Assembly: GCA_910576535.1 (NCBI GenBank)
Contig: CAJTKK010000012.1
Coordinates: forward strand, 43,804-107,803
From: an uncultured Lachnospiraceae bacterium
Lineage (GTDB): Bacteria > Bacillota > Clostridia > Lachnospirales > Lachnospiraceae
DNA length: 64,000 nt
Reading direction: 5' to 3'
Both the position numbers and the translations under genes were made by a program. The notes beneath the pieces were generated by a model. It ran no database searches and was not told the DNA's origin. It saw only the letters and a list, made by a program, of their open reading frames with translations. This document shows positions 53,701 through 61,325 of the stretch, in pieces. Within the stretch, counting starts at the first letter, position 1; each line of letters opens with the position of its first letter.

Positions 53701-55800
53701 ATATTTATACGGTTCTGTCATCTGGCCTTCCGAATCCGCTATGGCTCCCGAAAAGCTTAAATAAGGCTCCGCTTCCAAATTCTCCCCGCAAGTATGCATA
53801 GGAACCGTTGAAGCCACCTGGGTGTCAAATGCCCCGCTCCCAATCGACATGATACTTGACGTATCATTAAAAATAATATGTTTTAGCCTGTGGCATCCCC
53901 GGAACGCATTGCTGTTGATCACTTCCAGTTTACTGGGCAGCGTAATTTTTTTCACGTAGCAGTTATCGCTGAAACTGCCTTCGTTAATTTCCAGCACCCC
54001 GTAAGGGCCAATCTGTTCCGGAAGCACAATATTCGCTGCCAGCTTCCAGTCTCCCCATATTTCAAAATCTGTCAACTGCTGTGCCTTGTTGACTGCAAAA
54101 ACAAGTTCCACTTCATTTCCGGGGTCATCCAAAAGATTATCCGCACCATCCCTGGCATAATCCACGATTTCATATTTCCCCGGGTTTGGCGAATATTCCA
54201 AATAGCTGAATGCAATATGCTGCGTATTGGCTGTTACGTGTACCGGGGTTCTATTGCTCTTATCTTCACTTACGCTAGTCAGATAACCTGGTCCCTCCAC
54301 ATAAAAGGTCTCCGGCATATCTTTCTTAAAAGCTTCAAAATTATAACTTGTTCCATCCACTGTTTCATCCGTGACAAGATCCAGTGATTTGCTGGATGTA
54401 GAAATACGTTCCAGGGAGCTGCATCCCTTTACGGTAGACAAATGAAAATAGTTATTGTTATTTTTATCTGCGCCGTTATAAGTATCCGGAAGATCCAGCG
54501 CTTTCAAAGATTCACAGTTCTCAAATGCCTTATAACCAATTCTTCTAAGGCTGTTGGAGCCGGTCTGGGGTTTTAACTGAATATTCTCCAGACGGATACA
54601 ATCCTTAAAGCAGAAATCCCCGATTGACTCAAGCGCATGAGGAATGGCAAATTCTGTCAGCCCCCTGCATCCTGCAAAAGCATGATCGCCAAGTACCTGG
54701 ACAGCCGCATTCGATTCAATATTTACCGTAGACATACGGGTACAATTCTCAAAACTATGATTGCCAAGAATCTGCAGGCCGTTTTTTAAATCAATCGTGG
54801 ATAGGTTGGTACAGCCATAAAAAGCATAGTCCCCTATCCCTTGTAATTTCGCCCCTACTGTCAAGGAAGTAATATTCGCGCCTTTCGACCCTGCAAAAAC
54901 ACCAGTGCAGATAGGGTTGCCGTTCGCATCCTGGCTTAACCCGGCATTACCCGCCCCCACTTTGCCTCCAACCCCGCTCCAAACGTGTTTTTCATTGGGC
55001 TGGTTTGCATTCTGGACAAGAACTTCCACTGCCTTGCCGGAAATATATCTTACATCCGCATCCCGGATCCTCACTTCGTTGCCCGTACATTCTTTGTATT
55101 GCCCGTCCGTCGGATCCAAATAATATAACTGGACATCTTCATCGGTGGATGCATCATGCCACTTATCGTAGTCCGTTGCCCAGCACGGCACATATTCATC
55201 TGCGGCACGGGTCACTTCCCTCGTCTCTTCCGTAATGTTCGGAACCATTTCCCATCCGCTTCCGTCCGGCTTCATCAGCATATTCCCGTCCGCATCACGG
55301 GCAATTTCATAGCCGTTATCCACTACCACTGTTTCTTTTGTCTTTATCACCGGCTTATAAAACAACGGCGAACCGTTTTTGCTGGCAGCCACGAATCCTT
55401 TATCCGTTCCAAGGGCATCCGTATACTGTATAAATCCATCCACGACATTCGGGATGGACAGTTTCCCCCCTTCCAGATACCTGGAATCGTATCCGCCGAT
55501 CACCGCTATTTTATTCGTGGGGTTTTCCGGACTGCTCACAAAGGCAAAACGGAACAGGCCATCCCTTGTATAATACACAATTTCCGTATGGTCGCCTTTA
55601 ATATCCACCGGAAGAGCGCTGGAAGTGATCCACAAATCCGTTCCGTCCGCCCATCCGTCTGTCCCGCCGCTCGCTTCCGTAGGCTGCACCGGAATTGCAG
55701 TCACGATCAGCGCCGAGATCATGAATAAACAGCCTAATGTCTTGCGTAGCTGCCTTCTCAATCTCCAATTTTTCTTTTTTGTTTTCTTACCCTTAGCCAT
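50785..55800 (-). CDS. Giant wall-anchored LRR protein with InlB-type B-repeats and TPKTG sorting signal
   Basis: A 1671-residue surface protein. A signal peptide (basic start, hydrophobic LGCLFMISALIVTAIPV, cut near residue 43) is followed by many LRR_5 repeats (about 300-1110). Three Listeria-Bacteroides B-repeats (about 1133-1325) end in patterns like EGYLFLGWRP and IYAQY. A Pro/Asp/Asn linker follows (about 1327-1390, with a run of eight Asn), then a divergent InlB B-repeat (about 1400-1470), a domain shared with the next gene (about 1505-1625), and TPKTGD near 1632 before a hydrophobic helix and a Lys-rich tail. TPKTG resembles the (S/P)PxTG signals of Clostridium difficile SrtB. The class B sortase gene directly upstream is its likely anchoring enzyme. 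Confidence 0.9.
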   Translation of the reverse strand: MAKGKKTKKKNWRLRRQLRKTLGCLFMISALIVTAIPVQPTEASGGTDGWADGTDLWITSSALPVDIKGDHTEIVYYTRDGLFRFAFVSSPENPTNKIAVIGGYDSRYLEGGKLSIPNVVDGFIQYTDALGTDKGFVAASKNGSPLFYKPVIKTKETVVVDNGYEIARDADGNMLMKPDGSGWEMVPNITEETREVTRAADEYVPCWATDYDKWHDASTDEDVQLYYLDPTDGQYKECTGNEVRIRDADVRYISGKAVEVLVQNANQPNEKHVWSGVGGKVGAGNAGLSQDANGNPICTGVFAGSKGANITSLTVGAKLQGIGDYAFYGCTNLSTIDLKNGLQILGNHSFENCTRMSTVNIESNAAVQVLGDHAFAGCRGLTEFAIPHALESIGDFCFKDCIRLENIQLKPQTGSNSLRRIGYKAFENCESLKALDLPDTYNGADKNNNNYFHLSTVKGCSSLERISTSSKSLDLVTDETVDGTSYNFEAFKKDMPETFYVEGPGYLTSVSEDKSNRTPVHVTANTQHIAFSYLEYSPNPGKYEIVDYARDGADNLLDDPGNEVELVFAVNKAQQLTDFEIWGDWKLAANIVLPEQIGPYGVLEINEGSFSDNCYVKKITLPSKLEVINSNAFRGCHRLKHIIFNDTSSIMSIGSGAFDTQVASTVPMHTCGENLEAEPYLSFSGAIADSEGQMTEPYKYAMKSSSNINQGEQPTTYITYYSGWPTNLTVQYNKGTGMAELIDYPTREEIKNGFSADATDPRTENGYKYPYITQSRSDAASGGASGMDAVDKYNEWKNNGGAEPTEEERAVAESAVFNMVIPNGVTAIKSGLFSGIIPSQVKGDLPETPAKKNDDVKSITLMSIETVEPYTFANLESLETFNMNGGSTLGNYALYNSNKLKDVSVGPSVTTLGTRPFRGCDILENVNFDPEGTFRCTNAIIFEKEAGAEGANTGVVQCLETRGATTGTTTVKADEMAGVKKLYREAFMNCDGIGEVDLSKSSIKEVPELCFADYERDPDNADGQPARDNRLGRVVLPYGTTQIKKGAFWNSNVYGVVIPASVSYIEPDAFSYTAGMVGSPDKPWDGSDDPIFANGSSPRITFIARDGSPAAIYAENYAYIESTETDELKARYTVYFFDAFDPQNPVLIAEVQVMHGEDAELPEPPEHEGYVFDYWIPADAWKAVSADNLTISAMYKPVDATTYTVDFIDWNDEIIVSRTVVEGEAAEAPVDPEREGYLFLGWRPSDFSNVTEDMKIYAQYEKRDPAKYVVSFYDWDGNLIRAQQVEEGEDAIEPPNPTREGYTFSGWLPADGWKNVTKDIDLYAQYTAGDDNNPDDPDNPDNPDNPDDPDDPDDDKKPDDNKKPDGDNNKGDNNNNNNNNGGTSGNSVSENATKYKVVVHGGSGSGEYTAGTIVPINAYARADGTVFDKWTSSSDGVGFVNQTAISTTFTMPSNNVEITANFKTDKSSSVSGNSRSARRNSTTTVDVTKNGISNEGLASANVKGSSDNFVIRVTDDAQATAAVIAALEARYGDLSNIAYLPMDISLFDASGQTKITDVSGISVDITLPLPDGLIQYAGNNKAASVVDGHLEDLGTKFTTIDGVPCVQFTATHFSPYTIYVDKGNLTEGLIDATPKTGDPIHPKWFLAMGLACISIILFCKKDKKQPKVKAA
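51740..51802 (-). repeat. Seven 9-base tandem repeats coding the Pro-Asp linker
   Basis: Seven 9-mers (T[C/T]ATCCGG[G/A] on the plus strand) encode Pro-Asp-Asp/Asn units in the wall-spanning linker. Unit number may vary by slippage between strains. Confidence 0.9.
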
Positions 55801-55836
55801 TTCCGCTCTCCTCCATCGTAAAGCTATAACTATTTA

Positions 55837-57018
55837 TTACTGAACCCTCTTCGCCACCACCACAAACCTTCCATCCGTCTGTGAATGGTCGCAAGTAGAT
55901 AATGTCAACAGCTCATCGCCGTACTCTGCCGTTATCCCGGTATCATATAAGGACATCCCCGCCATTTCCTTCATATAAGAATTGAACTCCTCGCCGGAAT
56001 TAGCATCTATAAACTGATAATATTTGAAAGCTATTTCATTTTCCTTCAGCACCTTCGCCCTAAACACATACATCACCTGATAAACGCTCTTTTCATATAT
56101 AGTATCGAACTGGATTACACTATGTTCCTTATAATATGATTCCCTGGCATATTTCTCCAAGTCACCGAACATCTTCCCGGATCTCATATGATGCCCGTAC
56201 AATATCAGGTTCTGTGATCTAGGGTATGCCTTACACGATGCGTCCATAAAAATGCTGCCGTTGCTATCCTTTTCCTGATTGAAATTATGATCCAGATAAT
56301 ATTCATTGTTGCTTGTCTGCATCACAGGATAGTCTATTATTGTATCGTCAATTTTCAGCCATCCAATTAGCCTTCTGTTCTTATTATATAATGTTTTATA
56401 TTCATCCAGAACATCCGGCAGCTCTATCTCTTCCTCATGCCCTCGAACCACGACCGGCTCTTCTTTCGTATCTGCAAGCACATCACTGTTTTTCAGTTCC
56501 GCAAGCTGCCCGTAATCGTTATCCGCTTTTTCCGCCCGGTAATAATAAGCGGCAAAATATCCAAAACATATGACAGCTCCAACTGCACAGAACATCAGCA
56601 AAAGCCGTCTCCTCCTATCCCTTATCTTTAGCCAGGAGGCCACTTCCCGTTGCATATCCTCATCCAAATCTTCCAAAGATACCGCGTTCTTTTTCTTTTC
56701 CGGCCCGTTTCCTTTCTTCTGGACATCCTTCCCCTTCTTCCTGCTGCCCTTTTTGTTTTGGCCTGTTTTGTCATCTGCCTTACCGTGTTGCAGCCGGCTG
56801 GCCATTTCAAAGACCTTATCATCAAAATCATTGCCTACCATGGTCTCAAAACGGTAATCGCCTGCTTTCAGCTTTCCATATAATTCCAGCACTGCTTTTG
56901 GATTCTTTAAATCAAATTCAGAACAAATTTTATCTATCTTCTTTTTGTCCCTTAAGGCAGCTTCATAATCCGTCTTAGTGCGGAATTTCCTCCCCGCAAC
57001 TATATGACCTTCCGCCAT
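55837..57018 (-). CDS. Class B sortase with long cytoplasmic N-terminal extension
   Basis: A 393-residue sortase B-type transpeptidase. The catalytic triad is His276 (YGHHM), Cys376 (LTLSTC) and Arg384 (DGRFVVVAKR). The membrane helix is at about 139-158, so about 138 residues precede it. Most class B sortases have only a short segment before the helix. The extension has a folded-looking part (residues 8-75, KFRTKTDYEAALRDKKKIDKI onward) and a Lys-rich linker (80-112). The gene lies 36 bases before its likely substrate, the 1671-residue LRR protein, and starts the four-gene run. Confidence 0.9.
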   Translation of the reverse strand: MAEGHIVAGRKFRTKTDYEAALRDKKKIDKICSEFDLKNPKAVLELYGKLKAGDYRFETMVGNDFDDKVFEMASRLQHGKADDKTGQNKKGSRKKGKDVQKKGNGPEKKKNAVSLEDLDEDMQREVASWLKIRDRRRRLLLMFCAVGAVICFGYFAAYYYRAEKADNDYGQLAELKNSDVLADTKEEPVVVRGHEEEIELPDVLDEYKTLYNKNRRLIGWLKIDDTIIDYPVMQTSNNEYYLDHNFNQEKDSNGSIFMDASCKAYPRSQNLILYGHHMRSGKMFGDLEKYARESYYKEHSVIQFDTIYEKSVYQVMYVFRAKVLKENEIAFKYYQFIDANSGEEFNSYMKEMAGMSLYDTGITAEYGDELLTLSTCDHSQTDGRFVVVAKRVQ

Positions 57019-57113
57019 TCACCGATTCTCCTTCATACGACCTATTCCTTATTATATGTATATGCACAATTTCCTGCTTCCCCTGATTGCATATATAATT
57101 TATTTTACTATAC

Positions 57114-57130
57114 CTTGAAATTAATTCAAG
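57114..57130. repeat. Small inverted repeat upstream of the sortase gene
   Basis: CTTGAA (57114-57119) and TTCAAG (57125-57130) are inverted arms around ATTAA in the A/T-rich 237-base gap between the sortase gene and the Cys-rich gene. It could be an operator; weak evidence. Confidence 0.35.
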
Positions 57131-57193
57131 TATTTTGTCCATATATTGTAGCACATTTTTAAAATTTTTTCAAAATTTATTTCTCTTGCGGGA

Positions 57194-57222
57194 AACACTG
57201 GCAAGCCATGGCACATAGTATA
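57194..57222 (+). promoter_or_regulatory. Predicted sigma-K promoter of the Cys-rich gene
   Basis: AACA at 57194-57197, a 16-base spacer and CATAGTATA at 57214-57222 match the mother-cell sigma-K consensus (mACm, N16, CATAnnnTA) at every defined position. The start codon is 34 bases downstream. Confidence 0.6.
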
Positions 57223-57255
57223 AAGCATAAATAAAATATTTTTGGAGGCAACACT

Positions 57256-57486
57256 ATGAGTGATTTAACAGCAACAAACTGCGGCTGCGGCAATAGCAAC
57301 AGATCCGGCTGCGGATGTAATTCTATTCTTTGGATCCTTATCCTGCTTTGCTGCTGCAACGGCGGCGACAGCAGCGACGGCTGTGGGTTCGGCGGCGGCC
57401 TTTTTGGCGGCGGCAATTCCGGCTGCGGATGCGACAGCATCATCTGGATTCTCCTTCTTCTCTGCTGCTGCGGAAATTCTTTCTAA
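57256..57486 (+). CDS. Small Gly/Cys-rich protein with two hydrophobic repeats (spore-coat candidate)
   Basis: A 76-residue protein with about 14 cysteines and 20 glycines. Two near-repeats have the form CGC(N/D)S(I)(L/I)WIL(I/L)LLCCC (residues about 20-34 and 56-71), each a Cys cluster followed by a hydrophobic stretch and a CCC end. The middle is Gly-rich (GFGGGLFGGGNSGCGC). GGAGG seven bases before the ATG sets the start. The pattern recalls the Clostridial group misnamed chorion class high-cysteine protein; function unknown. The sigma-K-type promoter suggests expression late in the mother cell, and disulphide crosslinking fits a coat protein. A terminator follows. Confidence 0.75.
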   Translation: MSDLTATNCGCGNSNRSGCGCNSILWILILLCCCNGGDSSDGCGFGGGLFGGGNSGCGCDSIIWILLLLCCCGNSF

Positions 57487-57509
57487 AGCTTAGACTGGCA
57501 CACATCTTG

Positions 57510-57536
57510 AAAATAGGCTCTTTATGAGCCTATTTT
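57510..57536 (+). terminator. Intrinsic terminator after the Cys-rich gene
   Basis: AAAATAGGCTC (57510-57520) and its perfect complement GAGCCTATTTT (57526-57536) around TTTAT, followed by CTCTT. The gene is therefore transcribed alone. Confidence 0.8.
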
Positions 57537-57662
57537 CTCTTAAAAGATCAAAAATGCCTGTTTTTACGCACTCTGCTCCCTCCATCCTTAGCAATTCAGC
57601 TCTTATTCCGCACCCATAGCTGCGCAGTGTTGTTTTTGCTATACAAGGAGCCGGAAAAGTGT

Positions 57663-57689
57663 ATATTTTATTTCATCCTTACATAAGAT
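57663..57689 (+). promoter_or_regulatory. Predicted sigma-E-like promoter of the 191-residue gene
   Basis: ATATT at 57663-57667, a 14-base spacer and CATAAGAT at 57682-57689 resemble the sigma-E consensus (kmATATT, N14, CATACAnT). The -10 matches six of eight bases. The gene starts 31 bases later. Confidence 0.5.
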
Positions 57690-57719
57690 TTAAAAAGCAA
57701 ATGGGGTTAAGGGATTTCT

Positions 57720-58295
57720 ATGGAAAAAGACGAACAAGGCAAAATCATTGCCTTTGATACATTATATACGAACAACCATATACAAATGCTAAAAATTTTA
57801 ATGCCCTATTTTGATGAACCGGAGCGGAAAAAACTCGCTGTTTTCATCAAATATCTGGAATTTCGCCATACCCTTGACCAATGCTATTCCCATTCTTATG
57901 AATTGAGCGGCTGCTCTTTTAACAAAGAAGAATTCAATATCCATAAAATTTGTTCCGAACTTCTCCCTTTCTGTAATGGGGAAGAGAAAAAAAAGCTTGG
58001 GCAGATCGCCGATATTTTCCGTTCTATAGAGATGTATAAAGAAATGAGCCGCACAATGGAAATGATGAAAGATTTTGCCCCAGATTTCTTCCCGGAAGGT
58101 TTAGGCAATCTCTTTCCTCCCGGCAGTGACCCGGATCATCCGGGCGGGCCAGAAACTGATTTTCCCGGCAACGGAAACAATCAGAACAATGGAATCATGG
58201 AAATGCTCATGGGAATGCTCTCCCCTGAGCAAAAAACAATGTTTGAAATGTTTGGAGGTAACAACCCGCATGAACCAGAACGAATGGATGAATGA
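57720..58295 (+). CDS. Hypothetical protein with helical N-terminus and Pro/Gly/Asn-rich C-terminus
   Basis: A 191-residue protein. The first 120 residues are helical with an even charge spread, including HTLDQCYSHSYELSGCSFN. A segment rich in Pro, Gly, Asp and Asn (about residues 127-158, PPGSDPDHPGGPETDFPGNG) follows, then MEMLMGMLSPEQKTMFEMFGG. No signal peptide or membrane helix. AAGGGA is upstream of the ATG. It overlaps the next gene by 26 bases. I know no named family; the sigma-E-like promoter suggests sporulation. Confidence 0.7.
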   Translation: MEKDEQGKIIAFDTLYTNNHIQMLKILMPYFDEPERKKLAVFIKYLEFRHTLDQCYSHSYELSGCSFNKEEFNIHKICSELLPFCNGEEKKKLGQIADIFRSIEMYKEMSRTMEMMKDFAPDFFPEGLGNLFPPGSDPDHPGGPETDFPGNGNNQNNGIMEMLMGMLSPEQKTMFEMFGGNNPHEPERMDE

Positions 58296-58542
58296 CCCTT
58301 TAGTAGCAGATATTGACCAGGCCAAGCTGCAGTTTCTTCAAATGCTGGTCTTTGAAAGCCAGAACCTGAAAAAAGAACAAATGCTTCCCTTTCTAATGTC
58401 CATCGCCCAAAAAGGCAAGCATCAGAACATATCTTTTAACGATAATGAAATAGAAGCTATTGTAGCTGCCTTACGCAAATATTCCACACCGGAAGAAACA
58501 GAAAAAATAAATAAAATCATGTCTATGAAAAAAAAGCGTTAA
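58270..58542 (+). CDS. Small helical hypothetical protein
   Basis: A 90-residue charged helical protein. It starts within the upstream gene (26-base overlap); GGAGGT lies ten bases before the ATG. Its frame is open for 48 codons more, but that part is out of register with the upstream protein and is presumed untranslated. Segments such as QNLKKEQMLPFLMSIAQKGKHQNISF suggest a soluble protein. It is co-transcribed with the 191-residue gene; no family recognised. Confidence 0.7.
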   Translation: MNQNEWMNDPLVADIDQAKLQFLQMLVFESQNLKKEQMLPFLMSIAQKGKHQNISFNDNEIEAIVAALRKYSTPEETEKINKIMSMKKKR

Positions 58543-58555
58543 GTTTCCCGTTTTT

Positions 58556-58622
58556 GCTGATTGCGCCTGCGGCAGGCTGCCTTAACGGCATGTTTTCATA
58601 CCGCCGCAGCGCAACAGTCAGC
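58556..58622. repeat. Long-loop inverted repeat between the convergent small gene and leuS
   Basis: GCTGA and TTGCGCCTGCGGC (58556-58573) pair with GCCGCAGCGCAA and TCAGC (58603-58622), with small bulges and a 29-base loop. No T-run follows, so it is not a normal terminator. It may end convergent transcripts or be a mobile-repeat relic. Confidence 0.45.
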
Positions 58623-58687
58623 CTATTTCTTCTTGCCTCTACGCAAAACCGGAAGCCATCTTCCCCAAAACCCGGGCATTTCCTATC

Positions 58688-61102
58688 CTATGGCTTCACC
58701 ACAAGATTGACAAGCCTGCCAGGGACATAGATTTCTTTTACAATATTCCCGTTTATTTTATCTATCACCGCTTCTTTCCCGGCTGCGACCGCATCCTCTT
58801 TACTGATGCCGCTCGCTGCCTGAATCACTGCTTTTACCTTACCGTTAATCTGCACCGCAATTTCCACAGTAGCCTCTACTGTCTTCGCTTCCTCATACTC
58901 CGGCCACGAAGACTGGTAAACCTTGCCGTCAAAGCCTACGCGTTCCCACAGTTCTTCCGTAATATGGGGAGCCACCGGGTTTAACAGCGTAAGAAGTGTT
59001 TTAAATTCCTTTCTTGTCACCGTATTTTTTTTGTAAAACTCGTTAATTAAAGCCATCATTGCTGCAATGGCTGTATTGTATTTTAAATTTTCAAAGTCAT
59101 TGCTGACTTTTTTTACGGTCTGATGCATCTTCGTTTCCAGGTCAGAGCTGTATCCTTCTTTGTCCGTCAGGATATCCTGCAGCTTCCATACCCTTTCCAG
59201 GAAACGGCGGCAGCCCTTTACGCCATCTTCAGACCAGGCCGCGCTTAATTCAAAAGCGCCGATAAACATTTCATATGTCCTAAGAGTATCTGCACCGTAA
59301 TCCCTGACGATATCATCCGGGTTAACTACATTCCCGCGGGATTTGCTCATCTTTTCCCCATTAGAGCCAAGAATCATTCCATGGGAAGTCCGCTTCTGGT
59401 AAGGTTCCGGGCAAGGAACTACTTTCCCGTCATATAAGAATTTATGCCAGAACCGGGAATATAACAGATGCAGCGTCGTATGCTCCATTCCTCCATTATA
59501 CCAGTCTACCGGCATCCAGTATTCCAGCGCTTCCTTGCTGGCCAAAGCATTTTCGTTCTTCGGATCCGTATAACGGAGGAAATACCAGGAAGAGCCTGCC
59601 CATTGAGGCATCGTATCCGTCTCCCTTTTTGCCGGCCCGCCGCAGCAAGGGCATACTGTATTCACCCAGTCCGTCATTGCAGCCAACGGTGATTCCCCGT
59701 TATCGGTAGGCATATAACTTTCTACTTCCGGCAGCTCCAAAGGCAGTTCGCTTTCTTCTAACGGGACAAATCCGCATTTTTCACATTCCACAACCGGGAT
59801 TGGCTCCCCCCAATACCTTTGCCTGGAAAATACCCAATCCCTTAATTTAAAGTTGGTTTTTTTCGTCCCAATCCCTTTTTCTTCCAAAAATCCGATTATT
59901 TTTTTCTTTGCTTCTGCCACATGCAGCCCATTTAAGAAACCTGAATTTACCAGAATGCCTTCCGCTACATCCGTATAAACAGCCTCTTCTACGCCCACCG
60001 GGCTTCCCGCCACCACTTCAATAATCGGCAGGCCAAACTTCTTGGCAAATTCCCAGTCTCTTTCATCATGGGCAGGAACTGCCATAATTGCGCCGGTCCC
60101 ATAAGTCATCAGCACATAATCTGAAATCCAGATAGGAATCTCCTTCCCGTTCACCGGATTTACTGCTGATAAACCGTCAATTGCGACGCCCGTCTTATCC
60201 TTCGCCAGCTCCGTACGTTCAAAATCTGATTTCCGCGCCGCCATTTCACGGTAGGAAACCACTTCCTCCCAATTCCTAATCTCGTCCTTATACTTATCAA
60301 TCATTGGGTGTTCCGGCGATACTACCATATAAGTAACGCCAAATAAAGTATCCGGCCTTGTTGTATAGATCCTTAACGTCTCTTCTTTACCTTTTACTTT
60401 AAAATCAACTTCCGCGCCTTCGGACTTGCCGATCCAGTTCTTCTGGGACACTTTGACACGTTCCACATAATCCACGCTGTCCAGATCCTTGATCAGTTGA
60501 TCCGCATACTCGGTAATCTTTAACATCCACTGGCTCTTTACTTTACGGACAACTTCCGATCCGCACCGCTCGCACACACCGTTCACCACTTCTTCATTGG
60601 CCAGCCCTACTTTGCAGGAAGTACACCAGTTAATCGGCATTTCACTTTTATAGGCAAGCCCTGCTTTCAATAGCTTCAGGAAAATCCACTGTGTCCATTT
60701 ATAATAACCAGGATCGGTTGTATTGATCTCCCGCTCCCAGTCAAAAGAATATCCAAGGGAATGAAGCTGCCCTTTAAAACGTTCCACATTATTTTTCGTC
60801 ACGATTTTCGGGTGAATATGGTTTTGAATTGCATAATTCTCCGTAGGAAGCCCAAAAGCATCCCACCCCATAGGATAAAGCACATTATACCCTTGCAGCC
60901 TTCTTTTCCTCGCCACGATATCCAGCGCGGTATATGGCCTGGGATGTCCTACATGAAGCCCCTGCCCCGACGGATAGGGGAATTCCACCAATGCATAATA
61001 TTTCGGTTTGGAATAATCTCCGGAAACCGCAAACGCCCTCTCTTCATCCCATATCTTCTGCCACTTCAGTTCCACCTCTCTGTGATTATACGGTTCTGCC
61101 AT
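58688..61102 (-). CDS. leuS: Leucyl-tRNA synthetase
   Basis: An 804-residue class I aminoacyl-tRNA synthetase that charges tRNA-Leu. The HIGH-type motif is in GQGLHVGHPRPY and the KMSKS loop in GEKMSKSRGNVVNPDD. Editing, zinc (ECEKCGF, CPCCGG) and anticodon domains are all in place, and the length matches the family. A promoter lies 77 bases upstream. I looked for a T-box leader and found none. Confidence 0.97.
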   Translation of the reverse strand: MAEPYNHREVELKWQKIWDEERAFAVSGDYSKPKYYALVEFPYPSGQGLHVGHPRPYTALDIVARKRRLQGYNVLYPMGWDAFGLPTENYAIQNHIHPKIVTKNNVERFKGQLHSLGYSFDWEREINTTDPGYYKWTQWIFLKLLKAGLAYKSEMPINWCTSCKVGLANEEVVNGVCERCGSEVVRKVKSQWMLKITEYADQLIKDLDSVDYVERVKVSQKNWIGKSEGAEVDFKVKGKEETLRIYTTRPDTLFGVTYMVVSPEHPMIDKYKDEIRNWEEVVSYREMAARKSDFERTELAKDKTGVAIDGLSAVNPVNGKEIPIWISDYVLMTYGTGAIMAVPAHDERDWEFAKKFGLPIIEVVAGSPVGVEEAVYTDVAEGILVNSGFLNGLHVAEAKKKIIGFLEEKGIGTKKTNFKLRDWVFSRQRYWGEPIPVVECEKCGFVPLEESELPLELPEVESYMPTDNGESPLAAMTDWVNTVCPCCGGPAKRETDTMPQWAGSSWYFLRYTDPKNENALASKEALEYWMPVDWYNGGMEHTTLHLLYSRFWHKFLYDGKVVPCPEPYQKRTSHGMILGSNGEKMSKSRGNVVNPDDIVRDYGADTLRTYEMFIGAFELSAAWSEDGVKGCRRFLERVWKLQDILTDKEGYSSDLETKMHQTVKKVSNDFENLKYNTAIAAMMALINEFYKKNTVTRKEFKTLLTLLNPVAPHITEELWERVGFDGKVYQSSWPEYEEAKTVEATVEIAVQINGKVKAVIQAASGISKEDAVAAGKEAVIDKINGNIVKEIYVPGRLVNLVVKP

Positions 61103-61185
61103 CTCTCATTTGCTCCTTTATCATCCATCTTTTCTTATCAACGCCCATCATTTATATCTGCATCTAATACCTGAAAACACCGATC

Positions 61186-61214
61186 ATTCTATCCTTTTTC
61201 CCTTCCTCTGTCAA
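61186..61214 (-). promoter_or_regulatory. leuS promoter
   Basis: Minus strand: TTGACA (61214-61209), a 17-base spacer and TAGAAT (61191-61186). It predicts a leader of roughly 75 bases before leuS. Confidence 0.75.
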
Positions 61215-61325
61215 GAGGCGAAGCGGCCCCAAATACGGCAGGTTTTCCCCTGGCCGTGGGTCTTTGGCTTCTAAGCTGCTGCTCTTTATCCTCCATTTCA
61301 TTCGTGAAACGGCCCATCCATTCCT

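Noticed and set aside
61103..61325. A possible T-box leader before leuS
   Set aside because: Clostridial leuS often has one, but I found no T-box consensus or specifier-loop layout; the gap holds a promoter and a weak hairpin only.
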